Positions 27,360 through 35,961 of a DNA stretch of 64,000 nucleotides are shown piece after piece. The DNA comes from Thermoanaerobaculia bacterium (GTDB lineage: Bacteria > Acidobacteriota > Thermoanaerobaculia > Multivoradales > J023). The notes under the pieces were generated by a model. That model made no database searches. It was not told the DNA's origin and worked only from the letters and a program-made list of their open reading frames with translations. The stretch covers positions 244,855-308,854 of the forward strand of contig JAUIJL010000010.1 of assembly GCA_030431255.1 (NCBI GenBank). The letters are read 5' to 3'. Within the stretch, counting starts at the first letter, position 1. Each line of letters begins with the position of its first letter. The position numbers were made by a program, and so were the translations under genes.

Positions 27360-28285
27360 GGCAGGAGCGCCACGATGCGGACCGGACCGCCGGAGCCCCC
27401 TTGGATGCTCATGGGCAAAGCGATCACATAGGCGCCGGTGGCGGGAAGTTGCTCCAGCCCGGTGATGTTCTCGAGCCCGGGGACGTTGGCGCCATTGGCC
27501 ACTTGGTGCACGATGAAGTCCGCCGACGGACCGTAGTCGATGGACGCTGTGTCCACCCCCAACACCCCGACCTTTCGCTCCTCCACCAACAAACGGGCGG
27601 AATCCTCGCCGAAGGACGGAAAATGCAGATTCGACGAATCGCCGGGGGTGTCATCGCCGAAATAGGCCAGCCGGTCCGGCCAGCGCTTGCTCCAACCCGT
27701 GTGCAACAACACGATGGAATCCGCCGGCACCTCGCCGTGACGCGCTTCCCAATCCAGCACATCCTGGCGGGTCAAACGATAATCCTGATCGGCGGCCGCC
27801 TTCTCGCTCACATCGATCACCACCGCCGGTGCCATCAGGCGATCGATCTCGACCTGGTCCGCAGTGTGTCGCCCTTCGGCAAAGTGGATCGGCGCGTCCA
27901 AGTGGGTGCCACCGTGCTCGGGGGTGCAAAAGCTGTTGGCGGCGTAGAAGAAACCCGCCGGCGTTTGACCGAAGGACAGCACCTCGAGCTCGAAATCCGT
28001 CGGCGAGGTCGGCCAGTAGAGGGTGTCCTCGCCGTAGGAATAGCTCAAATCCACCACGGTGGCCTGCTCCAAAAGCTCCGCCAGAGAAGGGGCGGCAGGT
28101 GCGGTGGATGGCGGGCTCTGATCCCCTTCGCCCGAAACCTCGGCGGCCGGTCCCGCGCAGCCCGTCCAAAGCCAGGCCACTGCCAGAAGCATCGAGCCGA
28201 GCCGGGTTAACCGCTTCGGGTCTCGCAACAACGTCTCTGTGCTGCCCGCTGCCGTCTGCTTCGGATCGTTTGCTTGCTGATGCAT
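27356..28285 (-). CDS. Cyclase-family (kynurenine formamidase-like) lipoprotein
   Basis: 309 residues. The N-terminus ends in a lipobox, AVAWLWTGCAG, so the protein is likely lipid-anchored. Residues about 120-135 hold HGGTHLDAPIHF, the HxGTHxDxPxHF metal-binding signature of the cyclase/formamidase family; further matches are VLLHTGWSKRW and GVDTASIDYG. Enzymes of this family hydrolyse formylkynurenine or isatin-type amides, but substrates vary and none can be assigned here. GGAGG lies 7 nt before the ATG. It overlaps the EF-hand protein gene at its end, suggesting a joint envelope role. Confidence 0.85.
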   Translation of the reverse strand: MHQQANDPKQTAAGSTETLLRDPKRLTRLGSMLLAVAWLWTGCAGPAAEVSGEGDQSPPSTAPAAPSLAELLEQATVVDLSYSYGEDTLYWPTSPTDFELEVLSFGQTPAGFFYAANSFCTPEHGGTHLDAPIHFAEGRHTADQVEIDRLMAPAVVIDVSEKAAADQDYRLTRQDVLDWEARHGEVPADSIVLLHTGWSKRWPDRLAYFGDDTPGDSSNLHFPSFGEDSARLLVEERKVGVLGVDTASIDYGPSADFIVHQVANGANVPGLENITGLEQLPATGAYVIALPMSIQGGSGGPVRIVALLP

Positions 28286-28404
28286 CTGCCACCTCCGGCT
28301 GGGTGTCTATTGGGCTGAGCCCATCAGGGAATTCATGGGGAGCGAATGTTGGTGATCATACCGTCACCGAGCGCTTTTCGGCCCTGAGCCGGTAAGATCG
28401 ACCC

Positions 28405-31263
28405 ATGAATCCCGCCTTCGACCCCCGAAGCCTGACCCTCTTCCTCCACGACTGCTTCCGGGAAGACCATCGGTCCCAAGAAGTCTTCGACCTCTACAGC
28501 ACGAAGGTGGAGCGGAAGCACTTCTTCACGGGCGAGGCCGATCTCCTGGCGGAAGGCTGTATCACCGTCGAGCCCGACCCCCAGCTCGATGCGCTGGCCA
28601 AGGTGGCCCACCTTCACCAGACGGAAAAGAGCCTTTCCCTGGGAGTGCTCTTCGCGGTCGGATCGACCGCGTCCGACGACGGCAAGCGCTCCTCGATCTG
28701 CGCGCCGTTGGTGACGTATCCGCTGAGCCTCATGGAGGTGGAGGGCAGCGGCGAGCTGATTTGGTGCTTCGACCCACATCGTCCCAGGCTCCACCACACG
28801 CTTTTGGGTCGACGAGCCGCAGAGCACGGAATCGCCCAAGAAGCCGTCGAGCGTGTGTTCGAAAACGGATTCAACAAGCTCGAGCTCGAATCGATTCGCA
28901 CCCTGGGAAACGCCCTCGCTGAGCTGCTTCCGGACCTGGACGCTTCACCCCTGGACGCCTTCCCGCCGCTGGCCGAGGCCGGCCGGCTCAGAAAGCTGCG
29001 GACCGAGGCCCGACGCCAGGACTCGGACACCCTGATGCTGGTGCCGGCCATGGTCGCCATGTTGATTCGACGATCCCTGGAGACCCGTGGTGTGCTCTCG
29101 GAGCTCGAACGGATGGCGAGCCCCCAGGAAGAGCCGTCGGTACCGCTGATGGCGCTATTCGATCAGCTCAAGCCGGTTCGACACCAAAACCCGGGCCGAG
29201 CCGGCAAACCGAATGTCGAAAGCTTGAGCGTCGCCGGATTGAAGGTGAACGCTCCCGCCCTGCTGAGCCGCGCTCAAGAGCAAATCGTAAGAAACGCCGC
29301 TCACTTTCCCCTCAGCCTGGTAATCGGTCCACCGGGCACCGGCAAATCCTTCACCATCGCCGCCATCGCCCTCGACGCGCTGGCCCACGGGGACTCCGTG
29401 CTCATCACCTCTCGCACCCACCACGCGGTGGACGTGATCGGCGACAAATTGGAAGGGCTGCTCGGACAACAGGACTTCGTGGTTCGGGGCGGCCGAAAGA
29501 ACTATCAAAAAGAGCTCAAGGAACGAGTGATCGGATGGTTGTCCGGCAACCTGCCCGGTCGTGCCTCCAGCGTTCCCGCCGTTCACAAGACGCTCAAACA
29601 GCTCAAGACCTTGGCCGCCGAGATTGAGGACATCGAGACCCGATTGGCGGCCCGCAGCCGGCTCGAGGAGACCTGGGGCCACCATGTCGTCGAAGGCCCC
29701 GACAGAGATCGTTGGATCGACCGTCTCACCAGCCGCTATCTGCAATGGAAGCTGGGTCGTGAGCTGAGCGCGCTTCCCAGCTCCTATTGGCAGGAGATGG
29801 AGGATTACCGACGAGCTCTCGAGCAACGCCTGGAGCTACAAGCCGATTTGATCCGACGGGCGATCCGGGTTCGGCTGCACCAAATACTCAGCCGCCGGCG
29901 TCGTCAGCTGACCCGCTTTCGTGATGCCATCCGCGCTCGCACCGGCCGACGGCGGGAGGACCTCTTCGAAAGCATCGACCTCGAGGTCTTGCTGCACGCC
30001 TTGCCCGTCTGGCTGGTGAACCTCACGGACGCCGCTTCCACTTTGCCCCTGAGGCGGCATATGTTCGATTTGGTGATCATCGACGAGTCTACCCAATGCG
30101 ATATCGCGTCCTGCCTGCCCATGTTGCAACGGGCGAAGCGGGCGGTGGTCGTGGGTGATCCCAAACAGCTTCGACACCTCTCATTCCTCGCCCGGGATCG
30201 ACAAGAGGCCTTCGCCAACCGATACGGGCTGAGCCCCGAGGCGAAAGCACGATTCGACTATCGCGACAAAAGCATCCTCGATTTGGTGGACGACAACCTC
30301 GACGAGCAACAGCAGGTGGTGATGTTGGATGAGCACTTCCGGTCGGTGCCGTCGATCATCGCTTTCTCCAACCGCGAGCTTTATGGGGATCGTTTGCGGG
30401 TCATGCAAGAGCATCCCGCCCACGACTACCATCGAGCCCTCTACCTTCGGCGGGTGCCGGGATCGCGGGAAGCGGACGGATCCAATCCGATCGAGGCCCA
30501 GGCCCTTATCGAGGCGCTGGAAAAGCGCGTTGAAGAGGAATCGGTCCGACCGTTCAAGATGGTCAGCAGCCTGGGGGTTTTGTCCCCTTTCCGGGACCAA
30601 GTGGAGCTGATCACCCAACGGTTGACCGAGCGTCTGGGCTCTTCGGAGATCCGGAGACATCGCATCAAAGTCGGCACCGCCTACGCCTTCCAAGGCGAGG
30701 AGCGCGATGTGATGTACCTGAGCTTGGCTCTCGATCCCCTATCCCATCCGTCGGCTTTCCGTTTCCTGGAGCGCAAGGACGTCTTCAACGTGGCCGTGAC
30801 CCGCGCCCGCAGCGAGCAATGGGTGTTTACCTCCCTGCCCGGCGCGGATCCAGGATCCGAAGGGCAGCCCTGGCACGCAGGCAAGGATTCCTTGGTTCGA
30901 CGATTCCTGGAACACATGGAGGTCGATCAACCCGTCGCCCCGGCCCACGGCCCGATGGACCCTTTCCTCCAGGAGGTCAAGACCTTGCTCGAGCTGAGGG
31001 ATTATCGGGTGTGGGCGGCCTATCCTGTGGCCGGTTTGGAGGTAGATCTGGTGGTTGAATCCCAAGGCCGTTGCCTCGGTATCGACCTGGTGGGCTACCC
31101 CGGCGCCTACGTCGGTGCGTTCGAGCTCGAGCGCTACCGCATGTTCAATCGCGCCGGGCTGCCCTTGATGCCCCTTCCCTACTCCGCCTGGCACGCTGAT
31201 GCCGCGGCTTGCTTGCGGGCCATCGCCCAACGCCTGTCACCCAAACCAAGGGGTGCGTCTTGA
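28405..31263 (+). CDS. SF1 (UPF1/DNA2-like) helicase with C-terminal nuclease-like domain
   Basis: 952 residues. The N-terminal 290 residues have no known motif. Walker A GPPGTGKS at about 308, Walker B VIIDESTQ at about 556, motif III GDPKQLRHLS at about 583, motif V AYAFQGEERDV at about 760 and motif VI VAVTRAR at about 795 give a complete SF1B helicase. A Lys/Arg/Leu-rich insert separates motifs Ia and II. After residue 860 follows LELRDYRVWAAYPVAGLEVDLVVES with DLVG, a PD-(D/E)xK or Vsr-like nuclease pattern (D and E on the two strands). A DNA-repair or defence role is inferred. The last codon overlaps the start of the YchJ gene. Confidence 0.85.
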   Translation: MNPAFDPRSLTLFLHDCFREDHRSQEVFDLYSTKVERKHFFTGEADLLAEGCITVEPDPQLDALAKVAHLHQTEKSLSLGVLFAVGSTASDDGKRSSICAPLVTYPLSLMEVEGSGELIWCFDPHRPRLHHTLLGRRAAEHGIAQEAVERVFENGFNKLELESIRTLGNALAELLPDLDASPLDAFPPLAEAGRLRKLRTEARRQDSDTLMLVPAMVAMLIRRSLETRGVLSELERMASPQEEPSVPLMALFDQLKPVRHQNPGRAGKPNVESLSVAGLKVNAPALLSRAQEQIVRNAAHFPLSLVIGPPGTGKSFTIAAIALDALAHGDSVLITSRTHHAVDVIGDKLEGLLGQQDFVVRGGRKNYQKELKERVIGWLSGNLPGRASSVPAVHKTLKQLKTLAAEIEDIETRLAARSRLEETWGHHVVEGPDRDRWIDRLTSRYLQWKLGRELSALPSSYWQEMEDYRRALEQRLELQADLIRRAIRVRLHQILSRRRRQLTRFRDAIRARTGRRREDLFESIDLEVLLHALPVWLVNLTDAASTLPLRRHMFDLVIIDESTQCDIASCLPMLQRAKRAVVVGDPKQLRHLSFLARDRQEAFANRYGLSPEAKARFDYRDKSILDLVDDNLDEQQQVVMLDEHFRSVPSIIAFSNRELYGDRLRVMQEHPAHDYHRALYLRRVPGSREADGSNPIEAQALIEALEKRVEEESVRPFKMVSSLGVLSPFRDQVELITQRLTERLGSSEIRRHRIKVGTAYAFQGEERDVMYLSLALDPLSHPSAFRFLERKDVFNVAVTRARSEQWVFTSLPGADPGSEGQPWHAGKDSLVRRFLEHMEVDQPVAPAHGPMDPFLQEVKTLLELRDYRVWAAYPVAGLEVDLVVESQGRCLGIDLVGYPGAYVGAFELERYRMFNRAGLPLMPLPYSAWHADAAACLRAIAQRLSPKPRGAS

Positions 31264-31781
31264 GCCGTCCGTGCCCATGTGGTCGCTTGGAGCATGGCGA
31301 GGTCCTGGACTATGGCTCCTGCTGCGGCCCGCTACACCGGCGGGAGGCCCAGGCCGAAACCGCCGAAGACCTGATGCGGTCCCGATTCAGCGCGTTCCAT
31401 CTCGGAGAGGTGGACTATTTGCTCGCCACCCATCTTCCCGAGACCGACCTTGCCGATTCCGATGCGCAAGCTCGCTCCAGACTGCGGGCCTCGATCGAAA
31501 AAACTCAGTGGATCCGTCTCGAAATCGTCGACGTTGCCGCGGGCGGGTCCCGCGATTCCCACGGCGAGGTGGAATTCATCGCCACCTTCTTGGAAAACGA
31601 AACGCCGGAAGACAGAACCCCACAGACCTTGCGGGAACGGTCGACCTTCCGCCGCCATCTCGGACGTTGGGTCTACGTCTCCGGCACGCCGCACATCCAG
31701 CCCATCGATCTCCGCACTATCGGTCGCAACGCACCGTGTTGGTGCGGCAGCGGCAAGAAGCGCAAGGCTTGTCATCGCTGA
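31260..31781 (+). CDS. YchJ/UPF0225 family protein with SEC-C motif
   Basis: 173 residues from a TTG that overlaps the helicase stop as TTGA; AAGGGG stands 7 nt before it. The N-terminus has CPCG, CCGPLH, the C-terminus CWCGSGKKRKACH, the SEC-C-type zinc motif, and the middle is the small NTF2-like YchJ domain (RSRFSAFHLGEVDYLLATH). YchJ-family proteins are uncharacterised. The overlap with the helicase suggests coupling, and zinc-ribbon plus helicase pairs are common in nucleic-acid processing (inference). Confidence 0.85.
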   Translation: MSRPCPCGRLEHGEVLDYGSCCGPLHRREAQAETAEDLMRSRFSAFHLGEVDYLLATHLPETDLADSDAQARSRLRASIEKTQWIRLEIVDVAAGGSRDSHGEVEFIATFLENETPEDRTPQTLRERSTFRRHLGRWVYVSGTPHIQPIDLRTIGRNAPCWCGSGKKRKACHR

Positions 31782-31783
31782 CC

Positions 31784-31798
31784 GGCTAGTCGCTAGCC
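31784..31798. terminator. Small perfect hairpin between convergent genes
   Basis: GGCTAG and CTAGCC form a 6-bp stem with a 3-nt loop directly after the YchJ stop and before the hemH stop. It has no T run, so it is a weak candidate for two-way termination. Confidence 0.35.
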
Positions 31799-31802
31799 TG
31801 GC

Positions 31803-32951
31803 TCAATCCTCGGAGAAGCCGGCGTCGCCGTGGACCGGGCAGGCTTTGCGCGCTTCCGCCAGGCGAAGACTCTGCGCTTCCTGATCGCGCACGGCCTGGG
31901 CGTCGTAGTCGTCGGCGGATTCCACCCAACCCTGGAGTTGGCTCAACGCCAGCTCGGTGATCGCGTCGATGTGGTCGTCCCGGTCGTTGAGACAAGGGAT
32001 GTAGCGATAGGTCTCACCGCCCGCGTGCTCGAAGACCTCGCGGTACTCGCGGTCGATCTCGTCGATGGTCTCCAAGCAGTCGACACTGAATCCGGGGCAC
32101 ATGATGTCCACCCGTTTGACGCCGGCGCCCGGCAGGGCCTCGAGCACCTCTTCGGTGTAGGGTTTGAGCCACTCTTCCTTGCCGAAAAGACTCTGGAAGG
32201 TCACCAGAACCTTCTTCTCGTCGACCCCCAAGCGCTCCCGCAACAACCGCGTGGTCTTGTGGCATTGGCAATGGTAGGGATCGCCGTTCAAGAAGTAGCG
32301 CTTGGGAATGCCGTGATACGACGTGATCAACAGATCCGGCTCACCGTGCTCGTCCCAATGCTCTCGCACCGTGTTGGCCAGGGCCTCGATATAACCGGGA
32401 AAATCATGGAATTGATGGATGGTGCGCAGCTCCGGCACCCGACGCCAGGTCATCAGCTCTCGCATCATGGCGTCGAAGGCGGCACCGGTATTGGTGGCCG
32501 AATAGTGGGGGAAAAGCGGCAGCAACAAAATCCGATCGCAGCCCTTCACCTGGAGCTCGGCGAGGGCGGTTTTCATCGACGGCTCACCGTAGCTCATGCC
32601 CAACACACAGTGGACGGGCGTGCCCAGCTGGGCGCGCAACCGTTGCTCGAGACCCTCGGTGACCCGATCCGAGTAGACCTTCAGGGGTGAGCCCTGGTCG
32701 GTCCAAATATTGGCGTAGAGCTCGGCGGATTTCTTCGGCCGAAACGTCAGGATCGGGCCGTTGAGAATGAGCCACCACAGTGGACGGGAGAATTCGATCA
32801 CCCGCGGATCGCCCAAGAACTGGCGCAAATAGGGACGCAACGCCTTGGCCGTCGGCGCCTCGGGTGTGCCCAGATTGGCCACCAACACCCCGACGGCCCG
32901 CGAGCTTCCGTGGTCGAAATTGCGTTCGACGCTGAAGAGATCTTTCGGCAT
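31803..32951 (-). CDS. hemH: Ferrochelatase HemH
   Basis: 382 residues. Ferrochelatase inserts Fe(II) into protoporphyrin (or coproporphyrin) at the end of heme synthesis. The family features are present: VGVLVANLGTPEAP at the N-terminus, MSYGEPSM, LPLFPHYSATNTGAAFD, SYHGIPKRYFLNGDPYHCQCHKTT with the metal-binding His, and FQSLFGKEEWLKPYTEE followed by the second histidine region. CPGFSVDCLETIDEI matches the late family motif. GGGAG lies 5 nt before the ATG. Last gene of the heme operon, 12 bases after hemE. Confidence 0.95.
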   Translation of the reverse strand: MPKDLFSVERNFDHGSSRAVGVLVANLGTPEAPTAKALRPYLRQFLGDPRVIEFSRPLWWLILNGPILTFRPKKSAELYANIWTDQGSPLKVYSDRVTEGLEQRLRAQLGTPVHCVLGMSYGEPSMKTALAELQVKGCDRILLLPLFPHYSATNTGAAFDAMMRELMTWRRVPELRTIHQFHDFPGYIEALANTVREHWDEHGEPDLLITSYHGIPKRYFLNGDPYHCQCHKTTRLLRERLGVDEKKVLVTFQSLFGKEEWLKPYTEEVLEALPGAGVKRVDIMCPGFSVDCLETIDEIDREYREVFEHAGGETYRYIPCLNDRDDHIDAITELALSQLQGWVESADDYDAQAVRDQEAQSLRLAEARKACPVHGDAGFSED

Positions 32952-32963
32952 GAAAACTCCCGA

Positions 32964-34016
32964 TTAGGTCCGCTGCTCGTGGGAGACGCGCTCTTGGTGC
33001 ACGGTTTCAATCAACGCTTGCACGCTTTCGATCGGCGCGTTCGGGGTGATGCCGTGGCCCAGGTTGACCACGTGTCCGCGGGCGGGCACCCGCTCCAAGA
33101 GCTCACGGGTCGCGGTCCGCACCGCGTCCGGGCCGGCGAGCAGAATCGCCGGGTCCAGGTTGCCTTGGATCGCCCGATGATGACCGAGACGTCGACGCAC
33201 CGCTTGTAAGTCGGCCCGCCAATCCAAGGCCAGCCCTTGCCAAGGCAGCTCCAAGGCGTCGTCGATGAGGTGGGGGGCCTCGTGCAAGAAATAAATGACC
33301 GGCACCTCGAGGCGCTTGAGCTCTTTGAAGAGATCCACCAAATGGGGCCGAACCAAACGTCGCCAATCCCGCAGGGAGAGCAGACCCCCCCAGGAATCGA
33401 AGACCTGCACCGCCTGCGCGCCCCCTTTCACCTGTTGCTCCAAATAGCCGGCGACGAGCCGGGTGAGCTTGCCGAGCAAGAGGTTGAAGGTCTCCGGATC
33501 GGCGGCGGCCAGGGCCCGCAGCTGGGGAAATGTCGTCTTGCCGTGACCTTGGACCAGGTAGGCGGCCAGGGTCAGGGGCGCGCCGGCAAAACCCAATACG
33601 GTAGCGCGCCCCTGGAGCTCACGACGCACGATTTCCAGGGTCGCGGGCACCTCCGGCGCCACCGTCGCGGGATCCGGCTCGGGCAACGCCTGGATCGCCG
33701 AGCGGCTGCGAAGGGGCTCATCGAGCACCGGACCCGGATCGAAGCGAAAGCCCACCCCTAGGGCGGCGATCGGGCTCATGATGTCGGCGAAGACAATAGC
33801 GCCGTCGAGCTCGAAGCGTTTGAACGGCATGAGGGTGACGTCCGCCGCCTTGCGTGGATCCCCGGCCAGGTCCATAAAGCTGTGGCTCTTTTTCAGCTCC
33901 CGATATTCGGGCAGATATCGACCGGCTTGGCGCATGATCCACAGGGGCCGGCGTTCCGTCGGCTCACCGCGCAGGGCGCGCAGCAACAGATCGTTGGGTG
34001 GTTGAGGCTCGTTCAT
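32964..34016 (-). CDS. hemE: Uroporphyrinogen decarboxylase HemE
   Basis: 350 residues. The enzyme removes four carboxyl groups from uroporphyrinogen III to give coproporphyrinogen III, without a cofactor. The N-terminal signature is RRPLWIMRQAGRYLPEYRE, followed by the DIMSPIAALG and GFAGAPLTLAAYLVQG segments and GGAQAVQVFDSWGG; HGITPNAPIE closes the barrel. The ATG overlaps the response-regulator stop as ATGA, and GGGGAGGAAAC is a strong ribosome site. Other heme genes lie on both sides of the two-component pair. Confidence 0.95.
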   Translation of the reverse strand: MNEPQPPNDLLLRALRGEPTERRPLWIMRQAGRYLPEYRELKKSHSFMDLAGDPRKAADVTLMPFKRFELDGAIVFADIMSPIAALGVGFRFDPGPVLDEPLRSRSAIQALPEPDPATVAPEVPATLEIVRRELQGRATVLGFAGAPLTLAAYLVQGHGKTTFPQLRALAAADPETFNLLLGKLTRLVAGYLEQQVKGGAQAVQVFDSWGGLLSLRDWRRLVRPHLVDLFKELKRLEVPVIYFLHEAPHLIDDALELPWQGLALDWRADLQAVRRRLGHHRAIQGNLDPAILLAGPDAVRTATRELLERVPARGHVVNLGHGITPNAPIESVQALIETVHQERVSHEQRT

Positions 34017-34729
34017 GGGTTTCCTCCCCGCGCCGAGGGGGTGAAGCGATAGCCCACCCCCCGCACGGTATGAAAGAAGACCGGATTTTCGGGGTCCGGC
34101 TCGAATCGTTTGCGCAAACGAAGGATGAAGTTGTCGATGGTGCGGGTCGAAGGGAAGACCTCGTGCCCCCAGACATCTTCGAGAATCTCTTCGCGGGTCA
34201 CGACCTCTTTGGGCCGCGACGCCAGGGTTTTTAAAATCAAAGCTTCTTTTTGGGTCAGAGCATGATCGCGGCCGTCGAAGGAGCGCCCTTGGTAGGACCG
34301 CAAATCGACCGTGTTCTCGCCGAACCGAACCATCGCCTCCACCGACGATACCGTCGACGTCCAGCCCCGGCGTCGCAAAATGGCCTTGACCCGCAAGAGC
34401 AGCTCTTCGAGGTGGAAAGGCTTGGGAAGGTAGTCGTCGCCCCCCGCTTTCAGGCCACGGATGCGATCGGACACCCCGTCCTTGGCGGTGAGAAAGAGAA
34501 TCGGCACCTCGGAGCCCTGCTCCCGCGCCATCTCGCACACCGTGAATCCGTCGAGGATCGGCAGCATGACGTCGAGAATCACCATGTCGAAGTTACCCTG
34601 CAGCAGCTGATCCAATCCTTCCCGGCCGTTGTTCGCCACGACCACCTGCAGACCTTCGGCTTCGAGATTCTCGGAAATGCCCTCCGCCAGATGGATTTCA
34701 TCCTCTACCACCAATACGCGCATGCTCAT
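34013..34729 (-). CDS. OmpR-type response regulator inside the heme operon
   Basis: 238 residues. Receiver domain: ED acid pocket (VVEDE), phospho-acceptor Asp about 53 in MVILDVMLP, switch Thr in LFLTAKD, and the Lys in DYLPKPF. C-terminal winged helix of the OmpR/PhoB type, with TFRE/RRGW linker, SRPKEVVTREEILEDVWG, RTIDNFILRLRKRFE and RGVGYRF. It is coupled to the histidine-kinase gene by an ATGA overlap, and to hemE the same way. The likely partner is that kinase; the targets are not known, though heme genes are plausible (inference). Confidence 0.93.
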   Translation of the reverse strand: MSMRVLVVEDEIHLAEGISENLEAEGLQVVVANNGREGLDQLLQGNFDMVILDVMLPILDGFTVCEMAREQGSEVPILFLTAKDGVSDRIRGLKAGGDDYLPKPFHLEELLLRVKAILRRRGWTSTVSSVEAMVRFGENTVDLRSYQGRSFDGRDHALTQKEALILKTLASRPKEVVTREEILEDVWGHEVFPSTRTIDNFILRLRKRFEPDPENPVFFHTVRGVGYRFTPSARGGNP

Positions 34730-35961
34730 GGTTGCGATTCCTCTTCGGCGGCCACTGCCTCTTCGGCGACCACTGCCTCTTCGGCGACCACTGCCGGCTC
34801 GGCCCGGCCGTCGCCTGCGTCGGCTGCTGCACCGCTCCCCACCGGTAAATCGTGGGCGGACGGATCGGCCCGGGGCCACGTGACCGTCAGGACCGCTCCT
34901 TGGCCGGGCCCTTGGCTGTGGGCGCGGATGGTCGCCTTTTCCAGGGCCAGGATACGGCGGGTGATCGAAAGCCCGAGACCGGTGCCGGGGCTCGACCGCC
35001 GCAGCTCGTCACCCAGACGAAAGAATTGCTCGAAAATCTTTTCAGCGGCCTCGGGAGGGAAGCCGACCCCGTTGTCGATAACGTGCAACACCACGGTTCC
35101 GTGCTTGGGCCCAGGATTGCCCGCGGCCCTCAGGGTCACCGTGCCTCCGCCGGCCACCTGGGTGGACTTCACCGCGTTGTCGATCAAGTTGCGCAGCACC
35201 GTGCGCATGCCCACCGGATCGGCGTGAATCACCAGATCCTCGGGCACCGGGTCGATGTCCAAACGCACCCCGGCGTCGGAGGCTCGATCCGACATCTCTT
35301 CGACCGCTGCACCCAGCACCTCGGACAACCGCAGCCACTTTCGGTTGACCTCCAGCCGCCCCTGCTCCAGCCGGGAGGCGTCGAGCATATTCGACAACAG
35401 GGCCCCTAATCGCTCTAAGTCCACCAACAAGCGTTGAACGAGCTTGCGTCGACGCTCCGCCGGTGGCTCCCGCAGCGCCAGGGTCTCGGCGGTGAGCTGC
35501 ATGCTGGCCAGGGGGCTTTTAAGCTCGTGGGACACCGCGGCGAGGAAATTCCTCTGCCTCAGCCGCAGCTCGGAATCCCGATGCACCGCCCGCCACACCA
35601 CCGACATGCCGCCGATCAACACCAATAGAAAGAAGCCACCTTCCCAGCTGTATTGGTTGATCCGGCTGCGCCGCTCCTGCCAGAGCTCGAGAGCGGCCTC
35701 CGGTGAGACTTTGACCTCCTGCCCTTGAACCACCTGGAGGTGGGGAAAGCGTTGGGCAATCTCCGTCGCCGGCACCCCAGCTGCAATCAGCTTCTGGGCG
35801 GCCCATATATCGGACTCGAAATGCGTCCGCTGCCGCTCCTCCACCTCCCGGGCGCGGTGGGCCTGGTCTAGGACCCACCACAGCACCTGGGCGGCCGAAA
35901 GCGCCATCAGCACCAGGAACACGATCTGGACCCGACGCTGGCGGGCCCGGGTATCGATCAT
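34726..35961 (-). CDS. Two-TM sensor histidine kinase inside the heme operon
   Basis: 411 residues. TM1 (about 12-30) and TM2 (about 109-125) flank a roughly 75-residue periplasmic sensor of no known fold. HisKA H-box SHELKSPLAS with His about 145, N-box NLIDNAVKS, G1 box DNGVGF, G2 box GTGLGLSI. The C-terminal 40 residues are an acidic low-complexity tail containing three 18-bp DNA repeats (VVAEEA). The tail is outside the catalytic fold. Start ATG overlaps the hemL stop. Sensor ligand unknown. Confidence 0.93.
   Translation of the reverse strand: MIDTRARQRRVQIVFLVLMALSAAQVLWWVLDQAHRAREVEERQRTHFESDIWAAQKLIAAGVPATEIAQRFPHLQVVQGQEVKVSPEAALELWQERRSRINQYSWEGGFFLLVLIGGMSVVWRAVHRDSELRLRQRNFLAAVSHELKSPLASMQLTAETLALREPPAERRRKLVQRLLVDLERLGALLSNMLDASRLEQGRLEVNRKWLRLSEVLGAAVEEMSDRASDAGVRLDIDPVPEDLVIHADPVGMRTVLRNLIDNAVKSTQVAGGGTVTLRAAGNPGPKHGTVVLHVIDNGVGFPPEAAEKIFEQFFRLGDELRRSSPGTGLGLSITRRILALEKATIRAHSQGPGQGAVLTVTWPRADPSAHDLPVGSGAAADAGDGRAEPAVVAEEAVVAEEAVAAEEESQP
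34742..34795 (-). repeat. 18-bp tandem repeat in the kinase tail
   Basis: Three 18-bp units at 34742, 34760 and 34778, two identical and one with a single change, encode VVAEEA or AVAAEE at the end of the histidine kinase. Confidence 0.9.

Noticed and set aside
34013..34879. Upstream extension of the response regulator gene
   Set aside because: The extra 50 residues are Arg-Gly repeats from the opposite frame of the histidine-kinase tail repeat; ATG 34729 overlaps the kinase stop.
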